Assembly: GCA_021292165.1 (NCBI GenBank)
Contig: CM037885.1
Location: 8,923,042-8,987,041, forward strand
Direction: 5' to 3'
Source of the DNA: Shinisaurus crocodilurus
Taxonomy: Eukaryota; Chordata; Lepidosauria; Squamata; Shinisauridae
Length of the DNA stretch: 64,000 bases
Shown here: positions 49,001-50,926 of the stretch, piece after piece
How positions within the stretch are numbered: the stretch's first letter is position 1
Layout of the letters: each line of letters begins with the position of its first letter
Notes under the pieces: generated by a model
What the model was told of the DNA's origin: nothing
What the model saw: only the letters and a program-made list of their open reading frames with translations
The model's database searches: none
Made by a program: the position numbers and the translations under genes

Positions 49001-49207
49001 GCCCCTCCTCATATTCTCACCTTCCACCAGCCACTCGCAGTCGCCATTGACAGAATAGTTGCCGGGCCCATCCGTCACATAGCCAGATGCACTGCGCAAC
49101 ACCTGGCGGTGCCCCTTACAGTCACCCCCGGTGGCCCGCTGGATACCGCACAGGGCTAGGAGCAATGTAGCCAGCAGCCTCAGCCAGCTGGCCAGCAAGG
49201 GGTCCAT
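2677..49207 (-). CDS. MEGF8: MEGF8, multiple EGF-like domains protein 8 (37 exons, 3' part missing)
   Basis: Large single-pass membrane protein. In known biology it joins MOSMO and the E3 ligase MGRN1 to lower Smoothened at the surface, and it acts in left-right patterning and limb development. Seen here on the minus strand: signal peptide, CUB domain, EGF, first kelch propeller (about residues 235-555), PSI repeats (about 556-1028), calcium-binding EGF (about 1075-1111), EGF/laminin-EGF (1112-1246), second CUB (1246-1365), EGFs, second kelch propeller (about 1480-1760), PSI repeats, and a calcium-binding EGF at the end. Exons total 6,386 coding bases and all GT/AG borders and phases agree. 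Human MEGF8 isoforms are 2,845 and 2,778 residues, so roughly 600-700 residues lie beyond position 1. The extra stretch of the longer human isoform, between exons 30 and 31, is not seen here. Identification rests on long near-identical runs to the family and on domain order. Confidence 0.97.
3243..3450 (-). CDS. MEGF8: MEGF8 coding exon 36: PSI repeat
   Basis: Residues 2006-2075, phase 0 to 1. Reads [20 protein letters not shown], then [17 protein letters not shown] and GRSGPRD. Three overlapping donors are possible (GGTGTGTAC). GACG|GTGTGT was chosen because only phase 1 joins exon 37 to give RDGLLESCG. Confidence 0.92.
3754..3968 (-). CDS. MEGF8: MEGF8 coding exon 35: PSI repeat
   Basis: Residues 1934-2005, phase 1 to 0. 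Reads [20 protein letters not shown], then [20 protein letters not shown] and [11 protein letters not shown]. Acceptor TGCCTAG|GG and donor CAGCAG|GTAATC. Confidence 0.96.
4250..4321. repeat. 18-bp minisatellite, four units
   Basis: Four head-to-tail copies of acgtcaagaatagtctag; the second differs by one base (agtatag). Intronic. Confidence 0.9.
4388..4484. repeat. Palindromic MITE (ccaactcccat family)
   Basis: Inverted arms: ccagatatgttggactgaaa on the left and gcagtccaagacatctggag on the right. Confidence 0.6.
4805..5015 (-). CDS. MEGF8: MEGF8 coding exon 34: cysteine-rich PSI region
   Basis: Residues 1864-1934, phase 0 to 1. Reads [20 protein letters not shown], then [14 protein letters not shown] and [12 protein letters not shown], among the most conserved runs in the family. 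Acceptor TCCCAG|GCC and donor CACCG|GTGAGG. Confidence 0.96.
5422..5678. mobile_element. Tigger/pogo-like MITE, copy 1
   Basis: Ends cagtaatagcttggattg and caatccaaggtattactg, inverted repeats flanked by TA on both sides. Related copies at 28493 and 38506 differ by a deletion of the middle. Confidence 0.8.
5735..5883 (-). mobile_element. tRNA-derived SINE
   Basis: Read on the minus strand it starts with a tRNA-like A box (tagctcagtggtagaacacc) and a degenerate B box (agatccaatccccgg). Similar copies are at 41075 and 62281. Confidence 0.65.
5973..6105 (-). CDS. MEGF8: MEGF8 coding exon 33: PSI repeat
   Basis: Residues 1819-1863, phase 2 to 0. Reads [20 protein letters not shown] followed by LAQHP. 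Acceptor TCTGCAG|GCA and donor TTCCA|GTGAGT. Confidence 0.94.
6106..7232. other. MEGF8 intron between exons 33 and 32
   Basis: AT-rich unique sequence; a CCCCA tandem run lies near 7046-7073. No exon or repeat family was recognised. Confidence 0.4.
7233..7467 (-). CDS. MEGF8: MEGF8 coding exon 32: last kelch blade and PSI
   Basis: Residues 1741-1819, phase 1 to 2. Reads [18 protein letters not shown], then [17 protein letters not shown] and the PSI start [15 protein letters not shown]. Acceptor TCTGCAG|CAG and donor GAGAG|GTGCGG. Confidence 0.95.
7558..7889. mobile_element. Non-autonomous hAT element
   Basis: Ends cagtggtggggaacc and ggttccctacccctg. Flanked by 8-bp duplications ccataagt (7550-7557) and ccataggt (7890-7897), one mismatch. 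Relatives at 15354, 22719, 30397 and 32909. Confidence 0.8.
8407..8541. mobile_element. Palindromic hAT mini-transposon
   Basis: Nearly perfect hairpin: tctccaaccttgggtcccca on the left arm and its complement on the right, with terminal cag/ctg. The 8-bp duplication gcctaagg is at 8399-8406 and 8542-8549. Contains two CTACAACTCCCAGCATGC cores. Confidence 0.85.
8950..9094 (-). CDS. MEGF8: MEGF8 coding exon 31: kelch propeller 2
   Basis: Residues 1693-1741, phase 0 to 1. Reads [20 protein letters not shown], then [19 protein letters not shown]. Acceptor TTTCCAG|CCT and donor CACAG|GTAAAG. The preceding intron holds an L1 insertion and an L2-like fragment. Confidence 0.95.
9368..10157 (+). mobile_element. 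5'-truncated L1 retrotransposon
   Basis: Open frame from about 9375 to 10009 with L1 ORF2 C-terminal features ([18 protein letters not shown] after a [11 protein letters not shown] cysteine stretch; [11 protein letters not shown] end). A short 3' UTR and A-rich tail follow. The 14-bp duplication agacttgtggttaa is at 9354-9367 and 10158-10171. The uninterrupted frame suggests a fairly recent insertion. Confidence 0.88.
10340..10750 (+). mobile_element. L2-like LINE 3' end
   Basis: Plus-strand remnant of a LINE C-terminus ([13 protein letters not shown]), then a 3' UTR ending in gaaatgaaataaatgaag-type repeats. Confidence 0.6.
10997..11160 (-). CDS. MEGF8: MEGF8 coding exon 30: kelch propeller 2
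   Basis: Residues 1638-1692, phase 1 to 0. Reads [20 protein letters not shown], then [20 protein letters not shown]. Acceptor TTTTCAG|GT and donor CAAAG|GTGAGC. The extra stretch present in the long human isoform would lie just downstream; no candidate for it was seen there. Confidence 0.95.
11504..11675 (-). CDS. MEGF8: MEGF8 coding exon 29: kelch propeller 2
   Basis: Residues 1581-1638, phase 0 to 1. Reads [20 protein letters not shown], then [19 protein letters not shown]. Acceptor TGCCCCAG|GAC and donor CTACAG|GTAGAG. Confidence 0.95.
11914..12118 (-). CDS. MEGF8: MEGF8 coding exon 28: kelch propeller 2
   Basis: Residues 1512-1580, phase 2 to 0. Reads [20 protein letters not shown], then [18 protein letters not shown] and [15 protein letters not shown]. 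Acceptor TCCACAG|ATA and donor GTGCAG|GTAACA. Confidence 0.95.
12212..12330 (-). CDS. MEGF8: MEGF8 coding exon 27: kelch propeller 2
   Basis: Residues 1473-1512, phase 0 to 2. Reads [20 protein letters not shown] followed by GG, a kelch blade. Acceptor TTCTAAG|GAC and donor TACAG|GTAAGT. Confidence 0.95.
12331..12905. other. MEGF8 intron between exons 27 and 26
   Basis: No repeat family or RNA gene recognised. Confidence 0.4.
12906..13016 (-). CDS. MEGF8: MEGF8 coding exon 26: EGF
   Basis: Residues 1436-1472, phase 0 to 0. Reads [20 protein letters not shown], then [16 protein letters not shown], where propeller 2 begins. Acceptor CTCCCAG|AGC and donor ACAGCT|GTAAGT. Confidence 0.94.
13017..13987. 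other. MEGF8 intron between exons 26 and 25
   Basis: Unique, fairly AT-rich sequence. No repeat family or RNA gene recognised. Confidence 0.4.
13988..14202 (-). CDS. MEGF8: MEGF8 coding exon 25: CUB end and EGF
   Basis: Residues 1364-1435, phase 1 to 0. Reads [20 protein letters not shown] (CUB end), then [19 protein letters not shown] and [12 protein letters not shown]. Acceptor ACTTGCAG|GC and donor ACAGG|GTAAGC. Confidence 0.95.
14719..14851 (-). CDS. MEGF8: MEGF8 coding exon 24: second CUB domain
   Basis: Residues 1320-1364, phase 0 to 1. Reads [20 protein letters not shown], then [20 protein letters not shown]. Acceptor TCCCTAG|AAT and donor ATCAG|GTAGGA. Confidence 0.95.
14950..15042. 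repeat. Small MITE with ttgcaatccta ends
   Basis: Starts ttgcaatcctatgctcactt and ends catgcccaggattgcag. The middle reads gagtaagccccattgaactc. A diverged relative is at 49905-49980. Confidence 0.55.
15354..15694. mobile_element. Non-autonomous hAT element
   Basis: Same family as 7558-7889: left end caggggtggggaaactcttt, right end near acattccccaccc. No clean target duplication was seen. Confidence 0.7.
16103..16322 (-). CDS. MEGF8: MEGF8 coding exon 23: second CUB domain
   Basis: Residues 1246-1319, phase 2 to 0. Reads [20 protein letters not shown], then [11 protein letters not shown] and [15 protein letters not shown]. The serine run follows LANL. Acceptor CCCCCAG|AAA and donor GTATG|GTGAGC. 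Confidence 0.94.
16330..16800. repeat. Old DNA-transposon-like repeat with aaaatggctgccatg motifs
   Basis: Contains two aaaatggctgccatgg motifs (16577, 16613) and a stretch (aagtaacttgcccaagaacc) that recurs near 18515-18545. Confidence 0.45.
17860..18070 (-). CDS. MEGF8: MEGF8 coding exon 22: laminin-type EGF
   Basis: Residues 1176-1246, phase 1 to 2. Reads [28 protein letters not shown] and [14 protein letters not shown], the eight-cysteine laminin-EGF pattern. Acceptor TGCACAG|AC and donor CCCAG|GTGAGA. Confidence 0.95.
18188..18398 (+). mobile_element. tRNA-derived SINE, 5'-truncated
   Basis: B-box region ccaggttctagtccccactc, body gggccagtcactgactctca and a tail ataaatataataaataaata. 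Similar to 37796-38030. The tail matches that of the L2 copy at 47395-47905. Confidence 0.7.
18408..18848. repeat. hAT-like element containing a CA microsatellite
   Basis: Left end cagtgggggtaggcaaccc and right end atgttgcctacctctg are inverted repeats. Contains (AC)17 at 18738-18771. Confidence 0.6.
18738..18771. repeat. (AC)17 microsatellite
   Basis: Uninterrupted dinucleotide run inside the hAT-like element. Confidence 0.95.
18934..19127 (-). CDS. MEGF8: MEGF8 coding exon 21: EGF and laminin-EGF
   Basis: Residues 1111-1176, phase 2 to 1. Reads [20 protein letters not shown], then [13 protein letters not shown] and GVCDECQ. Acceptor CCCGCAG|CTG and donor CCAGA|GTGAGT. Confidence 0.94.
19312..19414. 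mobile_element. Harbinger-like palindromic MITE
   Basis: Ends gggtgcaatcctatgcatg and catgcataggattgcacc, flanked by TTA (19309-19311 and 19415-19417). Centre contains CTACAACTCCCAGCATGC. Confidence 0.75.
19725..19803. mobile_element. Harbinger-like MITE, shortened
   Basis: Ends aggcgcaatcctatgcaag and gcataggattgcaccc, flanked by TAA (19722-19724, 19804-19806). The right half of the palindrome is deleted. Confidence 0.65.
20203..20880 (+). mobile_element. LTR-like or promoter-bearing repeat with degenerate minisatellite
   Basis: Contains a TATA box in agacctatataagggctgca (about 20388-20407), and then a CT-rich run with repeated cttctgcctctg...tggactctg units (about 20580-20740). The open frame over it is repeat-derived. 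LTR identity is an inference; matching ends were not found. Confidence 0.4.
20953..21201 (-). CDS. MEGF8: MEGF8 coding exon 20: calcium-binding EGF
   Basis: Residues 1028-1111, phase 2 to 2. Starts [20 protein letters not shown], then has the calcium-binding EGF signature [18 protein letters not shown] and [15 protein letters not shown]. Acceptor TCTGCAG|GTG and donor CAGAC|GTGAGT. An LTR-like repeat ends very close to its 5' (lower) side. Confidence 0.95.
21729..21842 (-). CDS. MEGF8: MEGF8 coding exon 19: PSI repeat
   Basis: Residues 990-1028, phase 2 to 2. Reads [20 protein letters not shown], then [13 protein letters not shown]. Acceptor GCCCCAG|TG and donor GGCAG|GTAACA. Confidence 0.94.
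22155..22630 (+). mobile_element. L2-like LINE 3' end
   Basis: Translated remnant [18 protein letters not shown], later [20 protein letters not shown], the L2/CR1 reverse-transcriptase C-terminus, followed by a T-rich 3' UTR. Confidence 0.75.
22719..23085. mobile_element. Non-autonomous hAT element
   Basis: Same family as 7558-7889. Near-matching 8-bp flanks tgctaaag (22711-22718) and tgataaag (23086-23093). Confidence 0.72.
23483..23614 (-). CDS. MEGF8: MEGF8 coding exon 18: PSI repeat
   Basis: Residues 946-990, phase 2 to 2. Reads [20 protein letters not shown], then [18 protein letters not shown]. Acceptor CTCCCAG|GCG and donor GACAG|GTATGT. Confidence 0.95.
24120..24303 (+). mobile_element. 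5S-rRNA-derived SINE with CR1-like tail
   Basis: 24176-24219 reads aagctaagcagggtcaggcc and tggttattacttggatggga, the internal promoter region of 5S rRNA. Then follows gggttggactcaatggcctt and ccttccagctctataatcta, a CR1-type 3' end. A second copy is at 50622-50785, reverse strand. Confidence 0.8.
24381..24499 (-). CDS. MEGF8: MEGF8 coding exon 17
   Basis: Residues 907-946, phase 0 to 2. Reads [20 protein letters not shown] and [13 protein letters not shown], the second half of a PSI-type repeat. Acceptor GCTCCAG|GAC and donor AATCA|GTGAGT. Confidence 0.94.
24960..25089. mobile_element. Harbinger-like palindromic MITE
   Basis: Ends ggcacaatcctatgcaagtt and aacttgcataggattgtgcc, flanked by TTA (24957-24959, 25090-25092). 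Very well-preserved hairpin with the shared core. Confidence 0.82.
25345..25710 (+). mobile_element. L2-like LINE 3' end
   Basis: Remnant of the [19 protein letters not shown] type of reverse-transcriptase C-terminus, then a T-rich tail. Confidence 0.6.
26125..26600 (-). mobile_element. CR1-like LINE 3' fragment
   Basis: Minus-strand remnant [20 protein letters not shown] and [16 protein letters not shown] end, then a 3' UTR shared with 33092, 43930 and 48040 (reverse of ccagcaactggtatacagag). Confidence 0.7.
26982..27221 (-). CDS. MEGF8: MEGF8 coding exon 16: PSI repeat
   Basis: Residues 827-906, phase 0 to 0. Reads [15 protein letters not shown], then [16 protein letters not shown]. Two donors are close together. 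AGTAAG|GTGGGG (exon start at 26982) keeps phase with exon 17 and gives CHACSK-DPFCEW, so it was preferred over GTAAGG five bases earlier. Confidence 0.92.
27555..27580. repeat. (AAT)n microsatellite
   Basis: Run of ataataataat units in the intron next to MEGF8 exon 15. Confidence 0.9.
27619..27819 (-). CDS. MEGF8: MEGF8 coding exon 15
   Basis: Residues 760-826, phase 0 to 0. Reads [20 protein letters not shown], later [18 protein letters not shown] and [12 protein letters not shown]. Acceptor CCTTCAG|GAG and donor GGCAGT|GTAAGT. Confidence 0.94.
28040..28476. mobile_element. Palindromic DNA transposon (ggttcacac family)
   Basis: Ends cattcacacataacgctaag and cttagcattatgtgtgaacc. Inside are many ccatggttt motifs in both directions. 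Confidence 0.7.
28493..28741. mobile_element. Tigger/pogo-like MITE, copy 2
   Basis: Ends cagtcatgccttggattg and caatccaaggtattactg, flanked by TA. Confidence 0.8.
28742..29428. other. MEGF8 intron between exons 15 and 14, lower-repeat part
   Basis: No repeat family, exon or RNA gene recognised. Confidence 0.35.
29429..29620 (-). CDS. MEGF8: MEGF8 coding exon 14
   Basis: Residues 696-759, phase 0 to 0. Reads [20 protein letters not shown], then [10 protein letters not shown], and [19 protein letters not shown] at the end. It has no clear cysteine domain; it is a conserved beta-rich spacer of the family. Confidence 0.94.
30397..30669. mobile_element. Non-autonomous hAT element
   Basis: Ends caggggtggagaacc and ggtttcccacccctg. 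Flanks ccataagg (30389-30396) and ccacaagc (30670-30677), six of eight bases alike. Confidence 0.7.
30804..30876. mobile_element. Palindromic hAT mini-transposon, internally deleted
   Basis: 73 bp, ends cagtgttcag and ggttggagaacactg. Perfect 8-bp duplication ccatagtt (30796-30803, 30877-30884). Most of the left arm is missing but the shared core remains. Confidence 0.82.
31255..31418 (-). CDS. MEGF8: MEGF8 coding exon 13
   Basis: Residues 641-695, phase 1 to 0. Reads [19 protein letters not shown], then [19 protein letters not shown]. This is the link between PSI repeats. Acceptor CCCTAG|AGC and donor ATAAG|GTAAGG. Confidence 0.94.
32217..32495. mobile_element. Palindromic DNA transposon (ggttcacac family)
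   Basis: Inverted ends ccaggtttgcacaattgggg and cttcccggactgtgcaaacc, with subterminal agaagccacggtggcttctt hairpin and a similar one at the other end. Confidence 0.65.
32909..33588. mobile_element. Non-autonomous hAT element carrying a nested insertion
   Basis: Left end cagggggactgaacctcttt and right end gaggctctgcacctctg. A CR1-like fragment (33092-33401) splits the conserved cagtaactaagcctt stretch. Confidence 0.72.
33092..33401 (-). mobile_element. CR1-like LINE 3' fragment nested in a hAT element
   Basis: Flanked by taacta at 33086-33091 and 33402-33407, a possible short target duplication. Sequence shared with 26125-26600. Confidence 0.7.
33685..33832 (-). CDS. MEGF8: MEGF8 coding exon 12: PSI repeat
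   Basis: Residues 592-641, phase 0 to 1. Contains [17 protein letters not shown], then [17 protein letters not shown]. Acceptor TACCTAG|TGC and donor TCGG|GTAAGT. Confidence 0.94.
34070..34177 (-). CDS. MEGF8: MEGF8 coding exon 11: PSI repeat
   Basis: Residues 556-591, phase 0 to 0. Reads [20 protein letters not shown] followed by CAWCMRGC, a plexin-semaphorin-integrin cysteine pattern. Acceptor CCCCAG|TAC and donor GCATT|GTGAGT. Confidence 0.94.
34478..34690 (+). repeat. LINE/SINE 3' fragment with aataaa tail
   Basis: Reads ggagatgagaggggaagcag, then ttagattgtaagcctgtgag and a taaataaataaataaa tail. The same family is at 45535-45875. Confidence 0.55.
34735..34832. repeat. Palindromic MITE
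   Basis: Arms catacttaaagcagacccat and ggacctactcctaagtatga, inverted. Related to 53285-53405. Confidence 0.5.
34918..35022. mobile_element. Harbinger-like palindromic MITE
   Basis: Ends gggcgcagtcctatgcaagt and acttgcatacgattgcgcc, flanked by TTA (34915-34917, 35023-35025). Confidence 0.8.
35463..36085 (-). mobile_element. CR1 LINE 3' end with intact reverse-transcriptase C-terminus
   Basis: A 195-codon open frame (36083-35496) reads [36 protein letters not shown] and [15 protein letters not shown], typical CR1. The 3' end carries the agaatcatagaa tail characteristic of CR1. Confidence 0.88.
36090..36980. other. MEGF8 intron part between CR1 and L2 copies
   Basis: Contains a diverged palindrome of the ccaactcccat type near 36800-36905; otherwise nothing recognised. 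Confidence 0.35.
36975..37345 (-). mobile_element. L2-like LINE 3' end with (TAA)n tail
   Basis: Minus-strand remnant [20 protein letters not shown]. The tail is a long (ATT)n run on the plus strand (36980-37044). Nearly the same protein remnant as the copy at 47395-47905. Confidence 0.82.
37586..37752 (-). CDS. MEGF8: MEGF8 coding exon 10: last blade of propeller 1
   Basis: Residues 500-555, phase 1 to 0. Contains [20 protein letters not shown], then [20 protein letters not shown]. Acceptor CCTCAG|AGC and donor CAGATG|GTAAGT. Confidence 0.95.
37796..38030 (+). mobile_element. tRNA-derived SINE
   Basis: Head gcgccagtgtggcttaggag with A-box-like sequence, B box gggttcaaatccc at about 37852, body tcactgggtcatcttgggcc. 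Confidence 0.78.
38378..38479. mobile_element. Palindromic hAT mini-transposon
   Basis: Perfect 8-bp duplication tgctagat (38370-38377, 38480-38487). Arms cagtgttttccaaccttggg and ccaaggttggagaacactg. Confidence 0.9.
38506..38767. mobile_element. Tigger/pogo-like MITE, copy 3
   Basis: Best preserved copy: cagtaataccttggattgca and tgcaatccaaggtattactg ends flanked by TA. Confidence 0.85.
38780..38816. repeat. (TG)n microsatellite
   Basis: Near-pure TG run with one T interruption, next to the Tigger-like MITE. Confidence 0.9.
38833..39058 (-). mobile_element. 3' end of the same LINE family as 606-2406
   Basis: About 90 percent alike to 618-846 by eye (ggcgatcactcgtgaccgag, cttttcgcttagcacgtttc). 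The 3' end borders a catcatcatca run, suggesting a TGA-type tail. Confidence 0.82.
39142..39255. repeat. Palindromic MITE (ccaactcccat family)
   Basis: Arms gatgctgttggactccaact and gtaatccaacaacatcttga, inverted. Confidence 0.65.
39498..39617 (-). CDS. MEGF8: MEGF8 coding exon 9: kelch propeller 1
   Basis: Residues 460-500, phase 1 to 1. Reads [20 protein letters not shown] followed by [20 protein letters not shown]. Acceptor TTCCAG|GAGG and donor CACG|GTGAGG. Confidence 0.95.
40343..40488 (-). CDS. MEGF8: MEGF8 coding exon 8: kelch blade
   Basis: Residues 411-460, phase 2 to 1. Reads [20 protein letters not shown], and later [20 protein letters not shown] across the next junction. Donor TATG|GTGAGT. 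Confidence 0.95.
40588..40768 (-). CDS. MEGF8: MEGF8 coding exon 7: kelch blades
   Basis: Residues 351-411, phase 1 to 2. Contains [20 protein letters not shown], then [20 protein letters not shown], followed by PSTAR as in the family. Acceptor TCTGCAG|GC and donor CCCG|GTAAAG. Confidence 0.95.
41075..41252 (-). mobile_element. tRNA-derived SINE
   Basis: On the minus strand it begins atggctcagtggtggagcgc (A box) and has cccaggttcaatccccagc (B box). Best copy of the three. Confidence 0.75.
41861..42083 (-). CDS. MEGF8: MEGF8 coding exon 6: kelch blades
   Basis: Residues 277-351, phase 0 to 1. Kelch signatures [20 protein letters not shown] and [18 protein letters not shown] are seen. Acceptor TTTACAG|TCT and donor GGAG|GTGAGT. 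Confidence 0.95.
42390..42752 (+). mobile_element. L2-like LINE 3' end with (AAAT)n tail
   Basis: Remnant of [19 protein letters not shown] coding, then a 3' UTR and a taaataaataaataaa tail at 42724-42753. Confidence 0.7.
43003..43091 (-). CDS. MEGF8: MEGF8 coding exon 5: kelch blade
   Basis: A small 89-base exon encoding residues 247-276, phase 1 to 0. It reads [20 protein letters not shown], the outer strands of a kelch blade. Acceptor CCCCAG|GT and donor CCG|GTAAG. Confidence 0.93.
43188..43917. repeat. Unclassified repeat with gtcagtcagtcag motifs and internal duplication
   Basis: Starts ctagctgttgcccgcagctg and ends near ttatatatatatagat. Contains a direct duplication of gtcatgtaaaaagtttccct (43477 and 43510 areas). 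Class not assigned. Confidence 0.5.
43930..44045 (-). mobile_element. CR1-like LINE 3' fragment
   Basis: Shares gaacataagaagggccatgc and gtggccaaccagctgcctgt with 33092-33401. Confidence 0.65.
44046..44839. other. MEGF8 intron between exons 5 and 4
   Basis: No further repeat or exon recognised. Confidence 0.35.
44840..45020 (-). CDS. MEGF8: MEGF8 coding exon 4: EGF end, start of kelch propeller 1
   Basis: Residues 187-247, phase 0 to 1. Reads [16 protein letters not shown] (EGF end), then [18 protein letters not shown], and ends with the first kelch blade strand GGLYIFGG. Donor is GGAG|GTCAGA. Confidence 0.94.
45254..45460 (-). CDS. MEGF8: MEGF8 coding exon 3: CUB end and first EGF
   Basis: Residues 118-186, phase 0 to 0. 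Reads [20 protein letters not shown] (last CUB strands), then cysteine-rich EGF sequence including [20 protein letters not shown]. Acceptor TTTGCAG|ATG and donor CAG|GTAAGA. Confidence 0.95.
45535..45875 (+). repeat. LINE/SINE fragment with a partly duplicated head
   Basis: A head of about 35 bp (agggagcgcagggacattcc then accagccctgc) occurs twice, at 45548 and 45667. A 3' part with agattgtaagcctgcgggca and an aaattaaataaataaata tail follows. Confidence 0.55.
46575..46830. repeat. CT-rich microsatellite, ctctctctgacacc units
   Basis: Irregular tandem array of ctctctgacaccccc variants inside an older repeat. Arg/Glu-rich open frames on the minus strand come from this array. Confidence 0.85.
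47089..47252 (-). CDS. MEGF8: MEGF8 coding exon 2: CUB domain
   Basis: Residues 63-117, phase 1 to 0. Contains [20 protein letters not shown], the calcium-site/core strand of the CUB fold, then [20 protein letters not shown]. Acceptor TGCTCAG|CA was chosen over two nearby AGs because it keeps phase and the family sequence. Donor is GGCAAG|GTACTC. Confidence 0.95.
47395..47905 (+). mobile_element. L2-like LINE 3' end
   Basis: Plus-strand remnant [20 protein letters not shown] and [20 protein letters not shown], followed by a 3' UTR with a TG run and a tail cataaatataataaataaat. Confidence 0.85.
48040..48190 (-). mobile_element. CR1-like LINE 3' fragment
   Basis: Shares aggaagagtgatgctggatc and tgtaccccagcaactggtag with the other copies. 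Confidence 0.62.
48193..48512. mobile_element. Palindromic DNA transposon (ggttcacac family)
   Basis: Ends gggttcacacaacatgataa and ttatcatgttgtgtgcaccc. The interior repeats ccatggtttgttat in both directions. Confidence 0.72.
48520..48790. mobile_element. Palindromic DNA transposon (ggttcacac family)
   Basis: Ends ccaggttcacacgatcacgg and ctgtgatcgtgtgagcaggc. It lies almost end to end with the previous copy. Confidence 0.72.
49021..49207 (-). CDS. MEGF8: MEGF8 coding exon 1: start codon, signal peptide, CUB start
   Basis: Residues 1-62. The ATG at 49207-49205 has A at -3 and G at +4, a strong Kozak context. It begins [20 protein letters not shown], a typical signal peptide, followed by the mature [10 protein letters not shown] start of the first CUB domain. 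The exon ends GGAAG|GTGAG in phase 1. An upstream in-frame TTG at 49231 is not a start. A good acceptor at 49289-49290 (CTTTCAG) suggests that the exon carries 81 bases of 5' UTR, up to 49288. Confidence 0.95.
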
Positions 49208-49288
49208 GATGGTCTTTGGATCTCCCCGCAATGCAGAAGATGTTTAGTCAGCACAGTCGAAAAGGTGAAGGAAACGTCATAGTTGAGC
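49208..49288 (-). other. MEGF8 5' UTR in coding exon 1, with a short upstream ORF
   Basis: The 81 bases between the acceptor CTTTCAG and the start codon contain another ATG at 49280-49278. It reads 10 codons (MTFPSPFRLC) and stops at TGA 49250-49248. This depends on the acceptor call being right. Confidence 0.5.
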
Positions 49289-50270
49289 CTGAAAGACCAA
49301 GGGAGAACTTTATAATTTGGGGAGTATAGTAAACTTTGCCTGGGACAGTGGGAAGAAACATAGGAGAATTATTCAGCACAGTATATTCTTACTCAGTGCA
49401 GGTATACATTGACCTACATCTCACTCCCAGAACTTAACCTTAGACATGGCTCAGCTCCAGGACTTATCATGACTGCCAAATACAAGTTTGGGTCCTTGGT
49501 CTCTCCTTCTCAGGCCATCTCCCCACCCCACCCCACCCCACCCCACACACTTTCACATCTGTTTGTGGTATGAAAACAGGGTAAAGGGCAACAAGAAGGG
49601 AGATTAACAGAATCTGGACAAAGGATACATTTTCTGAGAGAGCTGCATTTGGGAAGAAAGGAAGTAACAGGGCCAAGAAAATATCAGTGACCGAAAAGAA
49701 ATTGTTTCCTCAAGCCATCTGTACCAATGACTTCAGATTGTGAACTTTTTTGTGGGGACAGCAAGGCACCCTAAGCCCATGGACAGGGCAGGGTAGAAAT
49801 GTAATACATAAAAGAACTGTACTAAAGACGCCAGTGCCTCTTAACCACAGCCAGCTCTCACACGTCTGTGTCGGGCAGCACCTGTTTTTAGGAAATTACA
49901 AGGCAGCCCTATACATGTCTACACAGGAGTAAGTCCCACTGAACTTTCTCCCTGGTAAACACATATTGGACTGCAATCTTCATCCCTTCTCCTGGTCTTC
50001 AAAACCATTATGGCTTAAAACAAAACCAACCCCACTCTCTGCATAGCAAGTTGCCAAGTGTATGTCTGAAAAGGGGTGGGGTGGAGGTTACTTTATGATA
50101 AAGGTACTGCAAGCATACAGGCTTTATGGAAAAGAAGAGAAACCCAGAAAAGTAGATGAGAAACTCCCTGGAACTGATCCCATTCTGGCCATCAAAACAA
50201 CCCCTTAAGAGGAACATCAGTTCCAGAGAAGAAAAACATCACCCCCTTTGTAATCAAAGGTCTTTTAAGG

Positions 50271-50391
50271 CAGTGTTCTCCAACCTTGGGTCCCCAGATG
50301 TTTTTGGCCTACAACTCCCAGCTACGCTGGCTGGGGCATGCTGGGAGTTGTAGGCCAAAAACATCTGCGGACCCAAGGTTGGGGAACACTG
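50271..50391. mobile_element. Palindromic hAT mini-transposon
   Basis: Flanks ttttaagg (50263-50270) and tcttaagg (50392-50399), seven of eight alike. It sits about 0.5 kb downstream of the likely MEGF8 first exon, in intron. Confidence 0.82.
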
Positions 50392-50621
50392 TCTTAAGGG
50401 GAAGCTCTAAAGAGGAGGGGGAAACAGGATCTCTACTAGAGCGGGGGCAATATCCTATAGATGCCCAGAGGAATTACAGCATGGCATCTCCATAAATGCA
50501 AGACCCATAGCTGAAGATGAGGCGTGTGTGTTTGGGGGAGGAGGGGGCACCTATTTGGAGAGATCCCATAAATTGTTGACTTCCAAGCCAGGGGAAATTT
50601 ATAGGGGGATTTCATAGATCT

Positions 50622-50785
50622 GAGCTGGATCTGATAGAGTTGGAAGGAGCCTACAAGGCTATCGAGTCCAACCCCCTGCTCAATGCAGGAAACTAGAGGA
50701 GGGGTCTCCCATCCAAGTAATAGCCAGGCCTGACCCTGCTTAGCTTTCCACGCTCAGACAAGCTGAGCCAGCGTGAGCCACAGGC
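50622..50785 (-). mobile_element. 5S-rRNA-derived SINE with CR1-like tail
   Basis: Reverse complement of the 24120-24303 type: tctcccatccaagtaatagc and ctgaccctgcttagctttcc are 5S sequence; gttggaaggagcctacaagg is the CR1-like end. Confidence 0.8.
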
Positions 50786-50926
50786 CTGTATAGATGAAGA
50801 AGAGAAGGATACGGGAAGACCCATATATGAAGCGCTTTAGGGGGGTATCAAGGGGGGGAACCACCGGGGAATACGAGGTTCTCTGTAAAGGCTGGAGGGG
50901 GACGCCCCCACCCCGCAATGACCCAC

